This document shows, piece by piece, positions 37,101-44,867 of a stretch of 64,000 bases of DNA. This DNA is from Calliopum simillimum (Eukaryota > Arthropoda > Insecta > Diptera > Lauxaniidae). The notes beneath the pieces are model-generated. The model was not told where the DNA came from. It saw nothing but the letters and a program-made list of their open reading frames with translations, and made no database searches. The DNA is taken from contig OX638371.1 in assembly GCA_951812925.1 (NCBI GenBank), positions 117,265,124-117,329,123 of the forward strand, given 5' to 3'. The position numbers were made by a program, and so were the translations under genes. Every line of letters starts with the position of its first letter. The stretch's first letter is position 1.

Positions 37101-40100
37101 TACTACTAGACATCTACATATATTGATGTTTTGAGTTCAGTATACAGAAACATGAAGAAAAAACGGCTCTATGCCCCAGTCTAGTCGCTTTTTGAAATGA
37201 AATCCCCATCCCATTTTATATAAAGAATAAAAAGCAGAAAACTTCAAAATCCATACAAAAAACGAATTTCAAAATACATAAAACGCTTTTGTCTCAAAAC
37301 ATGAAAAATGTAGATGTCTAGTTGTAGTTTTAACCCGACGATATGGCTCTGCAAACTAAAGAATTTTTCTTTTTCTACGAAGTATAAGTTCACAAAAATA
37401 TGTTGATTTTCAATTCGCGATAGATCGAACGATTAGTTGCACGAAAAAGTTGTTTGTAGTAATATGTATGCGGAATTTTATGTTCTACAAAATGCATGAA
37501 GAACTGTTTAAACTATCAGCCCTGTTCCGTAATCCGTGTAGTTTCAATTACTTTTCATTTAGAAGGGTTTTTGATGAATATGATGAGTCACACGATGAAA
37601 AGTATTAGAAACTTTTTTGTGGAGAATTACATGTTTTACAAATAATATTGATTAGTATTAACGAAAAAGCAACTGTTTCGGAAACAGTCCTTCCGGAGCT
37701 TTAGTTTTTTTAACAATTTTGTAACCAATTGCAATTGATAAGTTAATATAATTATTTTGCTTAAATTATAAACCATTAACCCAACTTCACTCTAATAAAA
37801 CCGTTTCTTGCGAAAGCAACATAAGTCAATAACAGTTTTTCAGAATTTTATATTTCATTATTAATAGCCGTGTTTTTGTAGACACTTTATATGGGCTTGT
37901 CTTAAGTACATTTACATATTTAGCGCAAAAAAGTTCGGCTTAATTTACCTTTAGCAACCATTTTTTTTAAACTTAGTTTGTGTTGTTAAGCTTTTAATTC
38001 TAAGGAGTATGTGATCATAAGGTGCCTGTCGGATCTACTATATGAGATATAGCCATCCGAAGATCGGCATATACAGTGTCAGCCAAAACCTAAGCACCCC
38101 CTAAAGAAGTTTTTTCTTATATCAATTTTTTTTTTAAGAAAACGACGTTATTGAGTTAGTTTATGTGTTTATTTTATTTATTTATACGTTAATTATTAAC
38201 AAACAAGGACTTAAAAAATTCAGGGTTTTATAAATTAAGCGTTAACATTAAATTAACATTAATATTTAGAAACTTCATCGGACAAAACTAAAGCACCCCC
38301 TTCTTAACATTTAATAAAATCTTTTAAAATTAATATATAGTTGAAAACTCTTTATACTGGGCACATCTTTAAAGCATAGAGGACATTATATTATTAATGA
38401 TATCCTTCGATATCCCTTCCTAAGGCTACTTTCAAAGCTTCAAAGAGGTTCTCAATGGGATTCAAATCTGGGGACTGGCCTGGCCAACCAAAGACTTGCA
38501 TCCCATTACTCTGAAACTAGGCTTTACAAACTTAAGCGGTATGTGTTTGGATCGTTGTCCTGTTGGAACCTCTATTTAAGTGGCATCTCTTGATCCGCAT
38601 TAAGCAGCATCACATCATTTGGTATGTCAAAGTGCATAAAACAATCCATTATTCCTTTAGTCTAGTGAATTAGCCCACTCTCTTGACCAGAGAAAAAGCC
38701 ACAGACCATTGAACTCCATCCTCCGTGCTTAACAGAGGCTTTGCAAAACGTTGGTTTCAATCTTTTTCCTTTTGGTCTGCTTACTCACCGTATTCTATCC
38801 GAATCTTTCATAATATACTTGAATTCGTAGTACTTGGATTCGAAGGTTCGGATGAATTAAGGCGAGTACACAGGCCAAAAGGAAAAAGATTGAAACCAAA
38901 ATTTTGCAAAGCCTCTGTTAAGCACGGAGGATGGAGTTCAATGGTTTGTGGCTTTTTCTCTGGTCAAGGGAGTGAGCTAATTCACTAGACTGAAGGAATA
39001 ATGGATTGTTTTATGCACTTTGACATACCAAATGATGTGATGCTGCTTAATGCGGATCAAGAGATGCCACTTAAATGGAGGTTCCAACAGGACAACGATC
39101 CAAACACATACCGCTTAAGTTTGTAAAGCCTGGTTTCAGCGTAATGGGATGCAAGTCTTTGGTTGGCCAGGCCAGTCCATCAGATTTGAATCCCATTGAG
39201 AACCTCTGGGAGATCGTTAACACGTAAATCTATAAGAAAAATTGCAAAACCAAGAAAAATCTCTTTGAAGCTTTGAAAGTAGCCTTAGGAAGGGATATCG
39301 AAGGATATCATTAATAATATAATGTCCTCTTTGCTTTAAAGATGTGCTAATGTAACCCAGTATAAATAGTTTTCAACTATATATTAATTTTAAAAGATTT
39401 TATTAAATGTTAAGAAGGGGGTGCTTTAGTTTTGTCCGATGAAGTTTCTAAATATTAATGTTAATTAAATGTTAACTCTTAATTTATAAAACCCTGAATT
39501 CTTTATAAATAAATAAAATAAACACACAAACTAACTCAATAACGTCGTTTTCTCAAAAAAATTTGATATAAGAAAAAATTTCTTTAGGGGGTGCTTAGGT
39601 TTTGGCCGACACTGTATCTTTATTAAGACCGGTAGTCGGCACCCCTGAATGGATTTTAAAATATTGGTGTCATATATTTTAACCAGCTAAACATAGGTAA
39701 ATTGTTCCAAAAGTTCTTTAAAAGTGTACGAACCAACTTTGGGATAAGTAGCAGTAGTAAATCATTTATTTGAATAAGAAAATAATTGGGATATTATTTT
39801 TCTGAATCATTTTTTAATGTCTTATTCGCCATTATGCATTGTGACGGATCTTGTTTGTTCTAAAATTTTTCGATATTATTCCACTGTACACCAGTTATAT
39901 TCGCCACATAACCTTACATTTTAATATTTACAGACTTTTCATTTTTTTTTTTTTCTTTTTTTTTCACATCTGAATACCTTGAATACCTCACTTTTTTGCC
40001 ACTGTCAAAGTAATCATAAAAGCTTAAATTAAATTTTACTATCATCAACCATCTACAATCATTATTTTATGTGCGGAGGGCAATGATCACCATTTATACA

Positions 40101-40222
40101 AAAATTTTGCTCTCGAGTTATATAATTTTTTTATAGGTAATTCTACAATTAGCACATTCCTTAATTTTCCCAATGAAAAACTTACCACGAACTTTTAACA
40201 GTACCCTCGCGGAAGCAGCCAT
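28157..40222 (-). CDS. Scsalpha1: Succinyl-CoA ligase (ADP/GDP-forming) alpha subunit, complete, 5 exons
   Basis: Alpha subunit of mitochondrial succinyl-CoA synthetase, the TCA-cycle step that makes ATP or GTP from succinyl-CoA. Exons: 40186-40222, 36173-36390, 35871-36101, 33807-34091, 28157-28372; phases agree and give 328 aa, the expected length. The N-terminus ([15 protein letters not shown]) is a short mitochondrial targeting sequence. The CoA-binding Rossmann region begins [20 protein letters not shown] (about 40-59), with [20 protein letters not shown] and the [12 protein letters not shown] motif following. NCPGIIAPE leads into [20 protein letters not shown]. The phosphohistidine is in [14 protein letters not shown] (about H281). 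The frame is intact. The gene spans 12 kb because introns 1 (3.8 kb) and 4 (5.4 kb) are filled with transposons. Confidence 0.96.
28533..29274 (+). pseudogene. LINE reverse transcriptase 3' fragment in the ligase intron
   Basis: A 5'-truncated non-LTR retrotransposon tail. Residues after the catalytic site are legible: [53 protein letters not shown]. After a frameshift (about 28910) come [18 protein letters not shown] and [11 protein letters not shown] with stops. This C-terminal pattern fits RTE/CR1-like elements, but the clade is not fixed. It ends in a (TACA)n-type tail near 29250-29270. It is inserted in the last intron of the minus-strand ligase gene, in the opposite orientation. Confidence 0.75.
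29370..29895. mobile_element. Possible TIR element relic
   Basis: TCTAACAAAAGTTCGCTGAT at the left and CTCAGCGAACTTTTATTAAA at the right are imperfect inverted repeats about 520 bp apart, in an AT-rich interior with no intact frame. It could be a decayed mariner-type element; assignment is weak. Confidence 0.35.
30201..30269 (+). repeat. tRNA-Ile-like pseudogene or SINE head
   Basis: Reads GGCACGGTAGGTCAGTTGAT, a CTAAT anticodon-loop-like stretch (AAT anticodon position), then AGGTTCGATTCTC. These correspond to box A, the anticodon region and box B of eukaryotic tRNA-Ile(AAU). The acceptor stem is not closed and the anticodon stem is broken, so it is not a functional tRNA. It is followed by AT-rich DNA, as in tRNA-derived SINEs. 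Confidence 0.45.
30292..30454. mobile_element. 163-bp TIR hairpin element
   Basis: TATATGTGACCTGGTCTTGA then GAGGGCTTACGTG at the left pairs with CGTAAGCCCCTTTTTCATAG then ACCAGTACACATATA at the right. Noncoding; lies just after the tRNA-like segment. Confidence 0.55.
30675..31788. mobile_element. 1.1 kb TIR element
   Basis: Starts CAGGCATGTCGTAGAATCC and ends GGATTCTGCGACATGCCTG. Subterminal copies of a CCGATTTTATCGATTT-type motif occur in both arms (30755-30830, 31655-31745). The middle (31000-31500) is less AT-rich and may be decayed coding sequence on the minus strand, but stops break every frame and I could not name a transposase. Confidence 0.6.
32573..33044. mobile_element. piggyBac-type MITE with TTAA duplication
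   Basis: 472 bp flanked on both sides by TTAA (32569-32572 and 33045-33048). Left end CCTTTAACTGTTTATGTC; the right end in reverse complement is CCCTTTAACCGTTTAATTTT. A 16-mer, GTCGAGTATACTCGTC, occurs three times (32588-32603, 32632-32647, 32965-32980). TTAA plus CCC-type ends is the piggyBac signature. No transposase is encoded. Confidence 0.75.
33049..33555. repeat. AT-rich intron stretch with GGCGTTA motifs
   Basis: Within the last intron of the ligase gene. ACGCC and GGCGTTA-type motifs recur on both strands (about 33256-33480), as they do near 29908, 41783-41900 and 44727, suggesting decayed copies of one palindromic repeat. No gene. Confidence 0.35.
33556..33697. repeat. Hairpin repeat, copy A
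   Basis: A GATTCCTGAAAACGTGTAAA arm, with AAACCTCGTAAACTCGTAAA, pairs with TTTACGAGTTTACGAGGTTT and the TTTTACACGTTTTCAGGAAT arm around a short CAAATTTCGTATTGATTTTG loop. The stem is about 60 bp. A second copy with the same loop lies at about 36818-36930. Confidence 0.65.
34402..34473. repeat. 24-bp tandem repeat, three copies
   Basis: Three near-identical copies of a unit containing ATCATATTAATAAGGAAAAT in the third ligase intron (between the exons at 33807-34091 and 35871-36101). Noncoding. Confidence 0.75.
34930..35115. repeat. Mini-me-like core split by a hAT-type MITE
   Basis: ACGCTGATCAAGAATA at the left and CAAGAATATATATTCTTTTG then TATACCCC at the right together form the mini-me-type core also seen at 22823-22853. 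The split is caused by the insertion at 34947-35081. Confidence 0.5.
34947..35081. mobile_element. 135-bp hAT-type MITE
   Basis: Ends CTGTGGCGGATCCA and its near reverse complement TTGGATCCGCCACTG. They are flanked by a perfect 8-bp duplication CAAGAATA (34939-34946, 35082-35089). An 8-bp duplication with CAGTGG-type ends fits hAT. A GGGCGATCGCCC palindrome lies near the right end. The intact related core at 22823 shows one copy of CAAGAATA, confirming the insertion. Confidence 0.8.
36511..36672. mobile_element. 160-bp TIR element in ligase intron 1
   Basis: CCCTAATTATTGCAATTTCA followed by AATGC at the left is the reverse complement of GCATTTGAAATTGCAATAAT then TAGGGG at the right. Noncoding. 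Confidence 0.65.
36818..36930. repeat. Hairpin repeat, copy B
   Basis: Same stem and CAAATTTCGTATTTATTTTG loop as the hairpin at 33556-33697, ending in ACACGTTTTTAGGAATCCCC. The left arm is shorter. Confidence 0.6.
37083..37344. mobile_element. TIR element, copy B
   Basis: Begins ATATCGTCGGGTTAAAACTA and ends with the reverse complement TTTTAACCCGACGATAT. The interior matches the copy at 10977-11200 (ACGAAGAAAAAACGG-like and CTATGCCCC) with a short extra segment. Confidence 0.7.
37520..37725. repeat. Second copy of the CCTGTTCCGTAATCC repeat
   Basis: Matches the reverse complement of 5890-6005 and continues into the motif TACAAATAATATTGATTAG also found at 5350-5380. It lacks the nested MITE. 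Noncoding. Confidence 0.55.
38074..39614. mobile_element. Palindromic Tc1-like element, 1.54 kb, TA target
   Basis: Ends CAGTGTCAGCCAAAACCTAA followed by GCACCCCCT, and the near-exact reverse complement; TA on both flanks (38072-38073, 39615-39616). The arms of about 700 bp mirror each other around 38825. Both arms encode the C-terminal half of a Tc1-type transposase, pointing outward from the centre. On the plus strand [29 protein letters not shown] and the region encoding PIENLW are readable with stops and frameshifts. The N-terminal DNA-binding half is absent, so it is defective. Confidence 0.8.
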
Positions 40223-41310
40223 TTTTATCAAAAATTATTTAAATTCTTTTAGCAAAAAATAAATTTATGACAAAAATTCTCTGCGATACAAAATATATAA
40301 CAATGACAGATGTTTCTAAGCTATCGTCACTTAAAGTTTTTTCCGACTATATGTACTGTCACCAGTGTTGCCGAAATGTGCTACATTTTTTGAATAGATT
40401 TGTGAGATTCATTTCTTAAATAGCTGTATTTTTTTGGACAGTTTATCTGTGCTTGTTTAATCAGATTCTGATAAACGCATGGGGAACCAACAATATAGCA
40501 CACACATATAGAGCTAATAATAAATGACTAAATTTAATACCGACGATTGGCATCTTTAATCCGGCTTATTTATCATACATATCAGCTATCCGATTTGCAT
40601 GATTTTTTGCATTCGAAGTAATGCTATTTCTGGACAAACTCGGTATCGCCCGGAATATTAAAAAATCCTGGCACCGGGCTGGATAACATCCGCTGGAAAA
40701 TGTCCTATAAAGCTATACAAAATAAGAACAACTTAGTACCTGATTTATAGATATTTTGGTCAAATGTTACATAAAATGAAATGAAAATATTACTTTTTCA
40801 ACATAATGCCATCAATTTCGTACCTTCAACTAAACTTTTTCTGAAAACAGAAACCAATTTGATTCATTTCTAACTAAATGTCAGCCAATACATATCTGTG
40901 GACTTTTGACAAAACAATCTAACTCGAAATAAGACAATTTTCCAGGATTTTAATCATATATATAATTTAAATACGCTTCTTTTGGTGTACTCGTCATATG
41001 TCTATGACTTTTAGTTGCAGAGATATAGAATCGAAAATCAACCTATCTCGTTGTTTATTCCAAATTGCATTTAATAAAACAACTTATCTCAAATATGTTA
41101 AAAAATTCAATTTACTTTTCTGGGGGGATAGAAAGCAAGGGGGGAATTAGAATGGTTTTAAACTGGGAAACTAGGGAAAAAGAAAACTGGGAACCAACTA
41201 AAATTGCGCGGGAAAGTGCGGTTGAAAATAAAAACACGGCGGTGTCGGTTTAAACAAACTTTATTCTCTCAGATCACTTCACTAACTGAAAAACTTAAAA
41301 CTTAACATAT
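40223..41310. other. Ligase 5' flank and intergenic stretch
   Basis: Upstream of the minus-strand succinyl-CoA ligase start; its promoter should lie in the first few hundred bases. No TATA box or gene is evident. Confidence 0.3.
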
Positions 41311-41560
41311 GTGTATAATTGTCAGCTTAAGGAAATGTTGGATATTGTTGAGAAAGATTTATTGCGCAAGCATTTGCCATCGGTAACATTTTTGCGTGTA
41401 GATGGTAGTGTGCTGCCAGCATCATTGCGACAGGATATTGTTTATAATTTTAATGCAGATCCAAGTATCGATGTGCTCTTGCTAATAACTGAGGTGAACT
41501 TAATTTTTATTGTCTCTACTTTATTATTATTACAAATTGGGAATGGTTGGTGTTGTTTGT
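41311..41560 (+). pseudogene. BTAF1/Mot1 helicase exon fragment
   Basis: From an AG at about 41325 the frame reads QLKEMLDIVEKDLLRKHLPS, VTFLRVDGSV, then FNADPSIDVLLLITE. This closely resembles part of the helicase C-terminal domain of BTAF1/Mot1 (fly Hel89B), the Snf2 ATPase that removes TBP from DNA. The family continues with a TxxGGLGLNL motif; here it breaks into GTGAAC and AT-rich DNA. The piece is thus exon-sized with splice-like edges, but no neighbouring helicase exons are present. Most likely a duplicated fragment. Confidence 0.7.
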
Positions 41561-41750
41561 AACTCAGAACACTTACAGGCCTACTAAATCACTACTTAAA
41601 CAAAATAGCTTCCGAAAGATGAAATTATTTGGGCATTATTGGGCAAAATAAACTAAAAGTTTCCAGAATAGCAAGGGAAATATCATCTTTCGGAAGCTAT
41701 TTTGTTTAAGTAGTGATTTATTAGGCCTGTAAGTGTTCTGAGTTACAAAC
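41555..41750. repeat. Near-perfect hairpin, about 65-bp arms
   Basis: GTAACTCAGAACACTTACAG through CTTCCGAAAGATGA pairs with the reverse complement ending TAAGTGTTCTGAGTTAC, with one or two mismatches and a loop of about 65 bases. It abuts the helicase fragment. Confidence 0.75.
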
Positions 41751-41902
41751 ATCATCATTTAGAAAATTACGCCCACAATACGGCGTTAGGAAATAATTAT
41801 TTCGTTTTTTATTTTGGGCGTTATTACGTCATTATATCGTTTTTTTTTTTTTTTGGCCGTTATTTCCTTGTGCGTTATTTCCTAACGCCGTAACGCCGGC
41901 AT

Positions 41903-42120
41903 AATACGATGAACGTCCATTTCAGTGCACGCAATGCGACAAAAGTTATCATCAAGCAGTTAACCTGAAAGGTGCAGCGTTTATTGAATGCAACGTCAAT
42001 TTCGCTGCATGCTCTGACGAAATCCTTTGCATTAAAAGATTTTTGCACAAGCGTTTGCATTCCGGTGGGAAGCCATATGGTTCCGCACATTGCGATAAGC
42101 GCTTTGCACGCGGCGGCCAG
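41903..42120 (+). pseudogene. Degenerate C2H2 zinc-finger fragment
   Basis: An open frame reads DERPFQCTQCDKSYHQAVNL, then HKRLHSGGKPYGSAHCDKRF and ARGGQ before a GTGAGT donor-like site. The linker (H-S-G-x-K-P-Y) and CxxC spacing are those of Krueppel-type fingers. One cysteine is replaced (YGSAHC) and finger histidines are missing between them, so no complete finger remains. Confidence 0.5.
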
Positions 42121-42443
42121 GTGAGTTTGTTTTGTTGATCCCTGCTAGGTCAACAATCTGATTTTAATATTTTTTCATAGCTATTTTTTACTATGAAACT
42201 TGTACCTTTTCACCTCTATGGTCATGCATTCAAAATGATATATAAACCGATGGGAATGGTATGGAAAAATATCAAAAACTTAAAATTTTTTGTTGTTGAA
42301 ATGGAATGCCCTAAAATAAATAAATGGGATATGCCACGCACCCAAAATACTTCGTCTTTTGTAAGGGGGCTGAAATATCTTATCTTCAAAGAATCATAAC
42401 TACATTGGTATAACTAAAACTTTGCTTAAAATTTATTTCAACA

Positions 42444-42579
42444 GGCTGATGGAGCAAATGATGGTCGAGAAAGCGTTTTTCAAGATGGTTTTGATCACGG
42501 GTATGCAGATGGCTTGAAAACTGGTTTTGAAATTGCAAAATATAAATATTTTTGCAATGCAATAAAAACGGCAAAATGA
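42444..42579 (+). pseudogene. Yae1-like exon fragment
   Basis: After a TTTCAACAG acceptor the frame reads ADGANDGRESVFQDGFDHGY then ADGLKTGFEIAKYKYFCNAI before a stop. The repeated DGxxxG pattern is that of Yae1/Lto1 proteins, adaptors for Fe-S cluster insertion. No upstream part of the protein is found; the preceding zinc-finger fragment is unrelated. It could be the last exon of a small gene or a relic. Confidence 0.4.
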
Positions 42580-43734
42580 CTATGTGGAAAAATACTTGGA
42601 GCACATGACGCAAGAATTACCGCAGACTACAATTCTTTTAAGAAAACAACAAAAATGATCGTAATTTATGTTTGTATAATTTGTAAATTATTTATTAACT
42701 TAAAAAAAAAAATTATAAATAAAGTCCTTCGGGCGTTCTCTCTTTCTTGCTTTAGCTAAAAAAAAAGTGAATTTAAAATGTTTGAATAGAATTTTAATCG
42801 TTTAAAAATAAGAAGCAGTTTTCATACTAAGAATGTATGTAAAAAAATTTTTTCGCAACAATTTCATTTGAAAAATAGAACCTAGGACCTCTTTAATGTA
42901 CTCGAACTTGTGCCAAAGAAGGCCAAGGTAGGTTTGTCGGCAAACAAGATCAAGGCCCCTGTTTTTGGGATACACGCGGTGTCATTCACATTGATTATCT
43001 TGCAAAGGGTATAACGATCACCGCCGAATATTATTTTGAGCTTTTGGACATACATATTTGATACTGATTTAAAGCAGAAACAATCGCGATACAGCAAAAT
43101 TACTAAAATTAATCAAAGTACATAAAACAAATATCCATAGATATTTAAATCGGAGTCATGATTTTCCAGATATGGCGAATTTTCGGTGCTATTGTAATGC
43201 AAATAACAGTTTTTGGATAAATAGCGCTTAAAAAAAAACTGGTCAAAATTTTCTAAAATTGCCATATCTCAAAAACCATGACTCGGATTTAAAACTTGTG
43301 AACACCAATTTTGTAGCCAATTAAAATACCTTCCATATGACAGAAGCGGACAGTGCTGCCCATCGTTCCAAAACTTGACGAACACTACAGGGTGTTCAAT
43401 CTTGGCGCAAACAAATGATTTTCACATATCAACTTAAGTCGACAGAGTTAGGTTGTTTTGTCAAAAGGTCACAAATATTATGGCATTGCTTTTGTCCTTT
43501 TATGGACTTGCACCAACTCCGTTGGCTTTGCGAATTTAAAAAAAAATGGAAATAAGAAAATTTGTTCAGAATGGTCCCCGGTTTCTTATATTTTCCGGTG
43601 TGCTTTCGATTCCCGCCCACCCTGTATATAAAGACCATTCTAGGATTCTAGGTACTTTTAGGTTGGTCCAAAAAAAAAAATTTTTTGGTTTCCTAGATAA
43701 TCTCCTAGACACCCAGTCTATTGTATAAAGTCTA
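42580..43734. other. Intergenic stretch
   Basis: AT-rich DNA with no gene I can support. AATAAA at about 42718 follows the Yae1-like fragment. Confidence 0.3.
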
Positions 43735-43863
43735 AGGTAAGAATAAGGAGCGAATTGCACCCATCTGTTTAATGGATGAAAAGTGGCAAAGATATATGCT
43801 AAAAAATATATCGGGAGTGGGTTGCCTAAAACAGATGGTTGCAATTCGCTTCTTATTCGTAAC
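43735..43863. mobile_element. 129-bp deletion derivative of the 3.8 kb foldback family
   Basis: Left AGGTAAGAATAAGGAGCGAA followed by TTGCACCCATCTGTTTAATG matches the ends of 17850-21621; the right end is the reverse complement (TTGCAATTCGCTTCTTATTC). It keeps only the outer ~50 bases of each arm and a GGGAGTGGGTTGCCTA piece also seen at 17928. Confidence 0.7.
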
Positions 43864-43993
43864 TTCTATTAATTTCCACGTCGCAACGGTTAATCCCAAA
43901 GTAAGCTATCCCCACTTAACGCTTATTATGTACAATTAAAATTTTGCTTGCCGTCCAATTTTCTTAGGTTTAAACTAATGGTCAAATCATGTA

Positions 43994-44420
43994 CAGTGTA
44001 CAGTAGATAGTATCGACCCCCATAGAAAAAAGAAAAAGTTCGAATGACCGCCCCAGTTTGAAAGCTAATATTGAAAGATTTTTAAGGAAAAAAACATTTT
44101 TTTTTTTTCGATGATTCGGTTTTGTTTTTTTCTTATATCTCCGCCATTTGACGTCCGATCAATAATTAAAATATATCGTTGTAAATGTCTCAACATGGGC
44201 TACATTTCATTTTCATAGAAGTCATTTATCTCAATTGCTTAAACCTTGTTGATCGTACGTCAAAGGGCGGAGATATAAGAAAAAACAAAACCGCATCGAA
44301 TTTAGAGGCCGAAACAAAAAAATTTTTTTTTTCCTTAAAATTCTTCCAATATTAGCTTTCAAACTAAGGGCAGTCATTCGAACTTTTTTTTTTGTATGGG
44401 GTCGATACTATCTAGCAACT
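43994..44420. mobile_element. ~427-bp TIR element
   Basis: AGATAGTATCGACCCC at the left and GGGGTCGATACTATCT at the right, with arms that continue through TTCGAATGACCGCCCCAGTT and GGCGGAGATATAAGAAAAAA. The centre is near 44200. Noncoding. TA lies near each end. Confidence 0.7.
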
Positions 44421-44867
44421 ATACCTTGAGCACTGTGTTTGAACAATTATAGTCGTAAAAGATAGATAGACAAACTGATTTCAAAACTGAACTCATTTTC
44501 CAAAAATACCAGAGTTGACATAGTCTAGCATTAAGCGGCTCATATCTAAGTTTTACTTTCCTTAATTAACTACGACATTCCCAAGTTTTCTTCATTGACA
44601 TTTTATGATTCGGGTCTAGTCCCAATTTTCCAATTATTATTATAATTTTTTTTGTTTTCACTATCCCAAATTTACTTTTGCGACTGTTTGATAAGCTCAA
44701 TTAATCCCGGCCATGTGAAATAGCGCCCAGTGAAATAAATAGGACGGTTGAAATTTCGTTTTAACATTTTGTTTGTTTTTTTATTTAAATTTTTGTTTTT
44801 AGCATTCTATTTCTATTTTAATAAAAATATCCTTTCTGAATTACATAAATAACTCCTAAAATAGAAT

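Noticed and set aside
38725..38988. An intact transposase gene
   Set aside because: Only the C-terminal half is present, with stops before and after the catalytic residues, inside a palindrome.
42193..42399. Plus-strand open frame of 68 codons between the zinc-finger and Yae1-like fragments
   Set aside because: It lies in what looks like an intron, shows no domain, and ends in AT-rich sequence.
43429..43844. Open frames on both strands between 43.4 and 43.85 kb
   Set aside because: No domain or conservation is evident, and part overlaps the 129-bp foldback derivative.
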